DNA from: Rhodobacteraceae bacterium UBA3087
Lineage (GTDB): Bacteria; Pseudomonadota; Alphaproteobacteria; Rhodobacterales; Rhodobacteraceae
Direction of reading: 5' to 3'
Assembly: GCA_002367285.1 (NCBI GenBank)
Contig: DFBF01000011.1
Coordinates: 1 to 5,306 of the forward strand
DNA: 5,306 nucleotides
The position numbers were made by a program, and so were the translations under genes. The notes under the pieces were generated by a model. The model saw only the letters and a program-made list of their open reading frames with translations. It was not told where the DNA came from and did not search any database. Of this stretch, positions 1 through 4,761 are shown one piece after another. Each line of letters opens with the position of its first letter. Position 1 is the first letter of the stretch.

Positions 1-24
1 CGCCTTGGTCATTACTTCACGCAT
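1..24 (-). CDS. start of a divergent gene, product unknown (partial)
   Basis: Only eight codons are inside the window, reading MREVMTKA, so no function can be assigned. Three things support a real start. The ATG at 24-22 is preceded on the minus strand by a good Shine-Dalgarno GGAGG (35-31) with six bases of spacing. The frame is open to the window edge. An FNR-type site (90-103) is centred about 41 bases ahead of a transcription start that would give a short leader of about 31 bases. The same frame stays open upstream of the ATG for roughly 25 codons with no other ATG or GTG start. A second in-frame ATG at 12-10 lacks its own ribosome binding site. The divergent position before nirS is where related organisms often carry another nir regulatory or accessory gene, but identity here is unknown. 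Confidence 0.45.
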
Positions 25-89
25 AAGGGCCTCCGATACTTCCCAGTGAAAGTCTGCGGCATCTTTGGCGATCGCGGCGGCCTTGATCC

Positions 90-103
90 TTAACGAAAGT
101 CAA
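90..103 (-). promoter_or_regulatory. FNR/NNR-type regulator site, probably for the divergent gene
   Basis: On the plus strand the site reads TTAAC-N4-GTCAA and on the minus strand TTGAC-N4-GTTAA. That is nine of ten positions of the TTGAC-N4-GTCAA palindrome seen perfectly before nirS. Its centre (96.5) predicts, by the class II rule of -41.5, a minus-strand transcription start near 55. That lies about 31 bases before the ATG at 24. The -10 position then reads CAAAGA, a weak match. Regulation of the divergent gene is an inference from this geometry. Confidence 0.5.
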
Positions 104-303
104 GACGAGCCGGATTGGCGCGCTGTTTTCGCCCGAAACGGCAAGAATTGTCGCCGTTCGCCCCAGGTCGGATCTTAGGGCCGCCCCTGTGGCAATCGGA
201 GAATCGATTCGTGCCCGTTCAGGTCTCAGCGTGCTTTTCCCGGCGGAATGGACCGGCATGCGTCAAAATATCGGCAAGGCGTGACAGAGGCGGGCACCGC
301 CCT

Positions 304-357
304 GCGAAAACCCTGTCTATATGGCCCTGCCACACCGCCTTGTTTGCGGGTTTTCGC
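304..357. repeat. 10-bp perfect inverted repeat upstream of the nirS promoter
   Basis: The arms GCGAAAACCC (304-313) and GGGTTTTCGC (348-357) are exact reverse complements separated by 34 bases. The arm centres are 44 bases apart, about four helical turns, so a dimer or looped pair of proteins could bind on one face of the DNA. The repeat sits just upstream of the FNR/NNR-type site at 385-398. It is not followed by a T-run and the loop is long, so a terminator is unlikely. A second regulator's operator is possible but unproven. Confidence 0.45.
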
Positions 358-384
358 GGCTTGCTCACTTTTTCGAGAGGATCG

Positions 385-398
385 TTGACTTTTGTCAA
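385..398 (+). promoter_or_regulatory. perfect FNR/NNR/DNR-type site of the nirS promoter
   Basis: TTGAC-TTTT-GTCAA is a perfect 5+5 palindrome of the type bound by the CRP/FNR-family regulators of denitrification (FNR, NNR/NnrR, DNR). Its centre at 391.5 predicts a class II transcription start near 433 and a leader of about 27 bases before the nirS ATG. The family cannot be resolved from the site alone: FNR senses oxygen loss, while NNR/DNR respond to nitric oxide. Confidence 0.85.
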
Positions 399-420
399 GA
401 CGTCACAGTCCCGGGACGCC

Positions 421-426
421 CATCTT
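421..426 (+). promoter_or_regulatory. candidate -10 element of the nirS promoter
   Basis: CATCTT lies where the -10 element should be for a class II FNR-type promoter, starting 29.5 bases after the centre of the site at 385-398. It matches only three of six consensus positions, as expected for an activator-dependent promoter. A similar hexamer, CATTTT, occupies the identical spacing downstream of the site at 4598-4611, which strengthens both assignments. Confidence 0.5.
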
Positions 427-459
427 CCACCTGCCTCACCAAGCAAACGGAGAGTGATC

Positions 460-2136
460 ATGTCACTTGGAACCACCAAACAAAAAGTGCGCAGTGCGCT
501 GGGGATCGGCTTTGCCGTGACTCTTGGCAGCGTCGCTCTGCCTGCGCTGGCCGAAGGGCCTACCCTGAGCGATGAAGCCTTCGAAAGTTCGAAGCAGCTG
601 TATTTTGAACAATGTGCAGGGTGCCACGGCGTGCTGCGCGTCGGTGCGACCGGCAAGAACCTGGAACCGCATTGGAAGAAGACCGCCGCAGATGGCACCG
701 TGACCGAAGGCGGCACGCTTGCCCTGGGTCAGGAACGCCTGGAGAAAATCATCTCCTGGGGGACCGAAGGCGGTATGAACAACTTCTCGGACATCATGAC
801 CGAGCAGCAGATCGCCGATATGGCGACCTATATCATGATGGATCCGCCCAAGCCGCCGGAAATGTCGCTGGCGCAGATGCGCGAGACCCGCAAGGTCTAT
901 GTCGAAGAAGCTGATTATCCCACTGAGCCGCTTCACGGTCGCAACTGGGAAAACTTCTTCGTCGTCATCGAACGTGATGCTGGTAAAGTTGCCATCATCG
1001 ACGGCGACACCAAAGAGGTTCTGGCCCACATCCCGACCGGTTATGCCGTGCACGTGATCAAGGCCTCTGAACACCACAACGTCACTGAACCCGAGCAGCC
1101 TGGCCGCTTCTGGTACACGATGGGCCGTGACGGCAAAATGACCAAGATCGACCTGTGGCAGACGCCGGACAAGATGTTGGTTTCCGAAGTCAAAGTTGCC
1201 TATGACGCACGTGACGTCGCCGTTTCCGGCGATGGCAAGTACATCATCGGTGGGGGCTACTGGCCGCCGCACTTCGTCATCTCGGACGCTGTGACCATGG
1301 AACCGCTGAAGGTCGTTTCGACCCGTGGCGTGAACATCGATGGCGACTATGTCGAAGAAGCCCGCGTTGCTGCCATCTATACCACTCCGAACGAAACCAG
1401 CTGGCTGGTTGCCGTGAAGGAACTGGGCCAGATGTGGCAGGTGGACTATTCGGACCTGGACGCCCTGCGGATCGACAAGATCGACACCGCCAAGTTCCTG
1501 CACGACGGGTTCTTTGACCCGACCGGTCGTTACTTCCAGATCGCCGCCAACGCGTCGAACAAAATGGTTGTTGTCGACACGCTGGAACGTAACCTGGAAG
1601 CGTTGATCGACGTTGCCGCCCTGCCGCACCCCGGCCCCGGCGCCAACTGGATCGACCCGAACTGTGGCCCTGTTGCTGGCACCACCCACTTGGGTGTCGG
1701 GACTGTGACCGTTTGGGGTAACGACCCCGAAGGCCACCCGGACAACGCATGGCAGACTTGCTATGAAGTTGAAACCGACGGCGCCGGCCTGTTCGTTCGC
1801 ACACACCCGAATTCGGACTATGTGTGGGCTGACCAGACCAAGCACCCGGAACCGGAAGTGCAGCAATCTGTTCAGGTTATCTCGAAAGAGACCGGCGAGA
1901 TCGTGAAAACGATCCGGATTACCGAAACACCCGGTACCGCAGCCGTTCACTTCGAATTCAACGCTGACGGCACCGAAGTTTGGGTCTCCAAATGGAACCT
2001 GTCGGACTCGCTGGAACCGAATGGTGAAATCGTGATCTTCGACGCCAAGACGCTGGAAGAAATCGGTCGCGTCAAAGGGCTGTATGCCCCGACCGGCAAG
2101 TTCAACGTCTATAACCGTTCGAACCACGTCACCTGA
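460..2136 (+). CDS. nirS: cytochrome cd1 nitrite reductase NirS
   Basis: A periplasmic enzyme that reduces nitrite to nitric oxide in denitrification, using haem c for electron entry and haem d1 for catalysis. The 558-residue precursor has a Sec signal peptide (residues 1-31, ending A-L-A before EG), a short cytochrome c domain with CAGCH at 52-56 and a likely axial Met106 (GGMNNF), then the eight-bladed d1 propeller. By comparison with known enzymes, His198 (GYAVH) is the proximal d1 ligand, and His348 (KFLHDG) and His390 (PHPGPGAN) are the active-site histidines. The C-terminal PTGKFNVYN is typical of the family. The ATG at 460 is chosen because it has an upstream GGAGAG, gives a proper signal peptide, and follows the FNR-type promoter; the frame is open further upstream but runs through that promoter. 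The mature N-terminus lacks the extension that carries the extra haem ligands of the Paracoccus enzyme. A terminator follows directly. Confidence 0.97.
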   Translation: MSLGTTKQKVRSALGIGFAVTLGSVALPALAEGPTLSDEAFESSKQLYFEQCAGCHGVLRVGATGKNLEPHWKKTAADGTVTEGGTLALGQERLEKIISWGTEGGMNNFSDIMTEQQIADMATYIMMDPPKPPEMSLAQMRETRKVYVEEADYPTEPLHGRNWENFFVVIERDAGKVAIIDGDTKEVLAHIPTGYAVHVIKASEHHNVTEPEQPGRFWYTMGRDGKMTKIDLWQTPDKMLVSEVKVAYDARDVAVSGDGKYIIGGGYWPPHFVISDAVTMEPLKVVSTRGVNIDGDYVEEARVAAIYTTPNETSWLVAVKELGQMWQVDYSDLDALRIDKIDTAKFLHDGFFDPTGRYFQIAANASNKMVVVDTLERNLEALIDVAALPHPGPGANWIDPNCGPVAGTTHLGVGTVTVWGNDPEGHPDNAWQTCYEVETDGAGLFVRTHPNSDYVWADQTKHPEPEVQQSVQVISKETGEIVKTIRITETPGTAAVHFEFNADGTEVWVSKWNLSDSLEPNGEIVIFDAKTLEEIGRVKGLYAPTGKFNVYNRSNHVT

Positions 2137-2157
2137 TGTGATCAGAAACGAAGCCCA

Positions 2158-2187
2158 GGGGGCGGGCCAAGCGCCCGCCCCCTTTTT
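2158..2187 (+). terminator. intrinsic terminator after nirS
   Basis: A 10-bp perfect GC stem, GGGGGCGGGC (2158-2167) with GCCCGCCCCC (2173-2182), has a 5-base loop and is followed by TTTTT (2183-2187). It starts 21 bases after the nirS stop. This is a textbook rho-independent terminator. As no clear promoter is visible before the next gene, it probably acts as a partial terminator that lowers downstream expression. Confidence 0.92.
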
Positions 2188-2226
2188 CATTGGCAGGGTA
2201 ACTCCTCCAACCACATGCCAACTTGC

Positions 2227-2240
2227 GGAGCCTGGATATG
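2227..2240 (+). promoter_or_regulatory. ribosome binding site that sets the start of the NirT-like gene
   Basis: GGAG at 2227-2230 lies seven bases before the ATG at 2238. The frame is open from a TTG at 2223, but that codon lies upstream of the Shine-Dalgarno and would add only five residues, so ATG 2238 is the better start. Confidence 0.75.
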
Positions 2241-4034
2241 ACCAAGACCAGTGGCCCTGAACCGAAAAAGCCAATCTGGCGGCGGTACTTCCTGTTTGGA
2301 ATGCCCCTGGCCGGGATTGCCGGCATCTTTGTCGCCGGGATCATCTTCTGGGGTGGGTTCAACACCGCCATGGAAGCCACCAACGAACTGGAATTCTGCG
2401 TCTCGTGTCACGAGATGGGGGACTTCATCTATACCGAATACGAAGGCACGATCCATGACGTGAACCGCTCTGGTGTGGGGGCTGTCTGTTCCGACTGCCA
2501 CGTGCCCAAGGACTGGACACACAAGATCATTCGCAAGATCAAAGCCTCGAAAGAAGTCTGGGGCAAGATCACCGGCGTGATCAGCACAGCCGAAAAATTC
2601 GATGCCCACCGTCTGCAACTGGCAATGAACGAATGGGAACGGATGAAGGCCACCGATTCGGTTGAATGCCGCAACTGTCACCATTTCGATTCGATGATGC
2701 CCGAATTCCAGGCCCCCCGTGCGCGTCAGCAGCACATGAACGCGATGGAAACCGGTCAGACCTGTATCGACTGTCACAAGGGCATCGCCCACCTGGACCT
2801 GCGCGATCGTGCGGACCCGGATTACCTGGAGGCCCTGGAGGCCCCGAACCCGGACTTCATCCGCGAAGTCCCGCAGGCCTATCTGGACAGCCTTGCCCGC
2901 ATCGAAGCGGTCGAAGCCGAACAGGCCGCCACCACCAAAGCGGAAGAAGAAGCCGCGCGCGCCCGTCTGTTGGCCGCAGTCGATGCTGCCCGCGCCGATG
3001 AACGCACGCTGGTCGAAGCCGAAATGGCCGGGACGGCGACCGAAGCCGCAGCGGGTGGCAATGTTGCCCCCAATGTGGACTGGGACGCGATTGCCAGCAC
3101 TGACATGACCCTGTTCTATCCGGGTCAGGCCAGCTTTGAATGGGTCCAGAACGGTGGCCAACACGGCGGTGCCCGTCCCTTGACCAAAGGTGGCGACGAA
3201 TGCACCACCTGTCACGCCAAGGAACTGGAAGCCATCGGTCAACGTATCGTGACCGGCACGGACGAAGGCGGGCTTGAGCCCACGCCGATCCCCGGCAAAC
3301 GTGGCCATATCAACGCCACGCTGCAAGCCTCGCACGATGACGAAACCGTCTATTTCCGCCTGCAATGGCCGGATGCGGGTCACAACCCCGTGCCGTTTGT
3401 TGAAGGTGGCAAGATGGACCCGGACAACCAGGTCAAGGTCGCCATGATGGTCACCGGCACCGGGATCGAACTGGGTGAACAGGTCGGCTGCTGGGCAACC
3501 TGCCACGCCGACAACACCTATATGCCGTTCGCACCGGACGCCGAAGCACTGGGCGCCGCAGGCGATGTGGTCGCGGCTTTGCAAGCTGAGGGCACGATCA
3601 CCAAATACCTGACCGAAAGCCGCACCTCGGTCGAAGTCAAAGGTCGTCGTGGCAAGGCACAGGGTGGCTGGGACAAGCTGGCAGAAAGCGCTCAGATCGA
3701 GCAATATCTGGCAGACGGAACCTATATGGACCTGATGCGGGTCTATGCCGATGGGTCGTCCGAAAACGGTTATTTGCTGGAACGCCGTGTGGTGAACGAC
3801 GGTGAAATGGCCGCCGAGGCCAGCCTGGGTGTTGATGGCATGTGGACCGTGATCTTCTCGCGCCCCCTGAACTCGGGTGCGCCCGGTGATGTGGCGCTGG
3901 AAGCCGGGCAGACCTATACGGTCGGCTTTGCGATCCACGACGATTTCGCCGCCGCGCGGTTCCACCATGTCACGCTGAACACCAGCCTGGCCCTGGACGA
4001 CGCCGAAGCGACGATCAATGTGATCGGCCAATAA
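2238..4034 (+). CDS. nirT: NapC/NirT tetrahaem cytochrome fused to a C-terminal haem-binding domain
   Basis: A 598-residue inner-membrane cytochrome expected to oxidise quinol and pass electrons to periplasmic acceptors. It has an N-terminal anchor helix (about 17-41), then a NapC/NirT module with four CXXCH motifs: CVSCH 54-58 followed by Met60, CSDCH 84-88, CRNCH 144-148 and CIDCH 176-180. The last sits in the typical CHKGIAH context. An Ala/Glu/Arg-rich, probably coiled-coil linker follows (about 213-265). The C-terminal part (about 280-598) has CTTCH 322-326 and CWATCH 418-423 and resembles the cytochrome c-552/ethylbenzene-dehydrogenase haem-binding family. NapC/NirT proteins are usually about 200 residues, so this is a fusion. 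CWATCH has three residues between the cysteines, so a fifth haem is likely and a sixth possible. It lies 101 bases behind nirS and its terminator, which fits delivery of electrons to NirS or the cupredoxin. The exact partner is inferred. Confidence 0.9.
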   Translation: MTKTSGPEPKKPIWRRYFLFGMPLAGIAGIFVAGIIFWGGFNTAMEATNELEFCVSCHEMGDFIYTEYEGTIHDVNRSGVGAVCSDCHVPKDWTHKIIRKIKASKEVWGKITGVISTAEKFDAHRLQLAMNEWERMKATDSVECRNCHHFDSMMPEFQAPRARQQHMNAMETGQTCIDCHKGIAHLDLRDRADPDYLEALEAPNPDFIREVPQAYLDSLARIEAVEAEQAATTKAEEEAARARLLAAVDAARADERTLVEAEMAGTATEAAAGGNVAPNVDWDAIASTDMTLFYPGQASFEWVQNGGQHGGARPLTKGGDECTTCHAKELEAIGQRIVTGTDEGGLEPTPIPGKRGHINATLQASHDDETVYFRLQWPDAGHNPVPFVEGGKMDPDNQVKVAMMVTGTGIELGEQVGCWATCHADNTYMPFAPDAEALGAAGDVVAALQAEGTITKYLTESRTSVEVKGRRGKAQGGWDKLAESAQIEQYLADGTYMDLMRVYADGSSENGYLLERRVVNDGEMAAEASLGVDGMWTVIFSRPLNSGAPGDVALEAGQTYTVGFAIHDDFAAARFHHVTLNTSLALDDAEATINVIGQ

Positions 4035-4043
4035 ACACCGATT

Positions 4044-4085
4044 GCGGCCGGCTCTGTTAGATCAGGGTCGGCCGCCGTCTTTTCT
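4044..4085 (+). terminator. hairpin terminator after the NirT-like gene
   Basis: GCGGCCG (4044-4050) pairs perfectly with CGGCCGC (4069-4075). The stem can extend inward by five more pairs, two of them G-U, leaving an 8-base loop (4056-4063). A T-rich run, TCTTTTCT (4078-4085), follows. It starts nine bases after the stop codon. This is the second terminator in the cluster. Confidence 0.75.
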
Positions 4086-4108
4086 GCGATGGGAAAAACC
4101 TCTAGCGT

Positions 4109-4123
4109 AGGAGAATGATCATG
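4109..4123 (+). promoter_or_regulatory. ribosome binding site that sets the start of the cupredoxin gene
   Basis: AGGAG (4109-4113) is only one base from the ATG at 4115 but seven from the in-frame ATG at 4121, so 4121 is preferred. The 14 bases GGAGAATGATCATG match the nirS start region GGAGAGTGATCATG (449-462) at 13 positions. Confidence 0.75.
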
Positions 4124-4540
4124 ACCTCACACATCCGCACCGCCGTTTTATCCACCGCCGTCGCCCTGTTCGCGGCGTTTCCCGGTTTCGCGGGCGGCGA
4201 AAGCAATGTGGATGAAATCTGCGCCACCGCCGAAGAACGCTATGTCGAGCTGTTCGGCCATGCCTCATCCGAGGAAGACGGCGTGACGGTCGTCACCATG
4301 TATAAATACAACTTCTGCCCCGCCGCGATTACGGTCCCCGCGGGCACCACCGTGCGCTGGGTCAATGTCGACAAACGCACCAGCCACAGCGTGATCGTGC
4401 CCGGCAAGCCGGAAAGCGATCGCGCCTTTCCCGAAGAGGCGATCGAGTTCACCTTTCTTGTGCCCGGCGATCAGGATTATCTGTGCGGCCCCCATTGGGA
4501 AACGCAAAAGATGATCGGCATGGTTCAGGTCACGCCCTGA
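4121..4540 (+). CDS. exported small type-1 copper protein (cupredoxin)
   Basis: A 139-residue periplasmic blue-copper protein of the plastocyanin/pseudoazurin fold, probably a one-electron carrier. A signal peptide spans residues 1 to about 24 (hydrophobic core, ending G-F-A before GGE). The copper ligands are predicted as His89 (TSHSV), Cys122, His125 and Met131 in YLCGPHWETQKM. The TVPAGTTVRWVN segment (71-82) is a typical cupredoxin strand before the first histidine. The Cys-His-Met loop is C-X2-H-X5-M, one residue longer between His and Met than in plastocyanin or pseudoazurin. Cys34 and Cys66 are not copper ligands and may form a disulphide. Between nirS/nirT and the methyltransferase gene it most likely feeds electrons to NirS, as pseudoazurin and azurin do elsewhere; this is inferred. 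It does not closely match classic azurin or pseudoazurin, so no symbol is given. Confidence 0.9.
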   Translation: MTSHIRTAVLSTAVALFAAFPGFAGGESNVDEICATAEERYVELFGHASSEEDGVTVVTMYKYNFCPAAITVPAGTTVRWVNVDKRTSHSVIVPGKPESDRAFPEEAIEFTFLVPGDQDYLCGPHWETQKMIGMVQVTP

Positions 4541-4571
4541 CCGGCTTGGCCCGTTAAAATCCATTGAAAAA

Positions 4572-4585
4572 TTGAGGTGCGTCAA
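4572..4585 (+). promoter_or_regulatory. upstream FNR/NNR-type site, methyltransferase promoter
   Basis: TTGAG-GTGC-GTCAA matches the perfect nirS palindrome at nine of ten half-site positions. Its centre (4578.5) is 26 bases upstream of the centre of the second site. It could be an auxiliary activator site or a site that competes with the downstream one. Confidence 0.6.
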
Positions 4586-4597
4586 AATTGGCGCGCC

Positions 4598-4611
4598 TTA
4601 ACGCATGTCAA
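4598..4611 (+). promoter_or_regulatory. downstream FNR/NNR-type site, methyltransferase promoter
   Basis: TTAAC-GCAT-GTCAA has the same two half-sites as the box at 90-103 and differs from the perfect nirS palindrome at one of ten positions. Its centre (4604.5) predicts a transcription start near 4646, with a candidate -10 hexamer at 4634-4639 in exactly the nirS spacing. Confidence 0.65.
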
Positions 4612-4633
4612 GGAACCCCTGATCCGGCTGGTC

Positions 4634-4639
4634 CATTTT
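4634..4639 (+). promoter_or_regulatory. candidate -10 element of the methyltransferase promoter
   Basis: CATTTT starts 29.5 bases after the centre of the site at 4598-4611, the same distance as CATCTT from the nirS site. It matches three of six consensus positions. Confidence 0.45.
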
Positions 4640-4761
4640 AGCCTTGAAAAACCGGCCCGAGTCCCGCCCGCCGACGATATTCACAACCACGCGTAATCCG
4701 CTGTTGTTGTCTGTGAAACGGGCTTGTCTGCCGGTCCTCAATTGGACGAGCGAGAGATGAC

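Larger units (their letters stand above)
25..459. other. intergenic regulatory region between the divergent gene and nirS
   Basis: This 435-base stretch carries no convincing gene. Reading frames that cross it (for example on the minus strand from 259 to 17, or the in-frame extension of nirS back to 115) have no ribosome binding site, no recognisable protein character, and run through the promoter elements. It contains an imperfect FNR-type site at 90-103, a perfect 10-bp inverted repeat at 304-313/348-357, and the perfect FNR/NNR-type palindrome at 385-398. I see no tRNA, riboswitch or other structured RNA in the remainder (about 104-303). Confidence 0.7.
4541..4761. other. intergenic promoter region before the methyltransferase gene
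   Basis: These 221 bases hold two FNR-type sites (4572-4585 and 4598-4611) and a candidate -10 element (4634-4639), leaving an unusually long untranslated leader of about 115 bases (roughly 4646-4761). I found no gene and no strong terminator for the cupredoxin transcript. The only hairpin near its stop is a 5-bp stem without a T-run. Confidence 0.6.

Noticed and set aside
17..259. Minus-strand 80-codon open frame in the left intergenic region
   Set aside because: It has no Shine-Dalgarno at its start, low-complexity Arg/Ser content, and runs through the FNR-type site at 90-103. The short frame from ATG 24 is better supported.
343..359. Possible NnrR-style TTGCG-N4-CGCAA site
   Set aside because: Only the left half-site is present; the right half does not match, and the bases are better explained as one arm of the 304-357 inverted repeat.
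115..459. N-terminal extension of nirS by 115 residues
   Set aside because: It would bury the signal peptide inside the protein and run through the promoter site at 385-398; ATG 460 has a ribosome binding site and gives a normal length.
463..2274. Minus-strand open frame of about 600 codons opposite nirS
   Set aside because: It mirrors nirS codon usage in a GC-rich genome, has no ribosome binding site or recognisable domain, and the sense strand is an unmistakable NirS.
2187..4031. Minus-strand open frame of about 610 codons opposite the NirT-like gene
   Set aside because: It covers the cytochrome gene almost exactly, and also crosses the nirS terminator. Its composition looks like the complement of haem-motif coding sequence, so it is a shadow.
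4529..4542. Hairpin GGTCA/TGACC at the end of the cupredoxin gene as a terminator
   Set aside because: The stem is only five pairs, overlaps the stop codon, and has no T-run after it.
4588..4597. Short GGCGCGCC palindrome between the tandem FNR-type sites
   Set aside because: An 8-bp GC palindrome is expected by chance in this composition, and nothing else marks it as functional.
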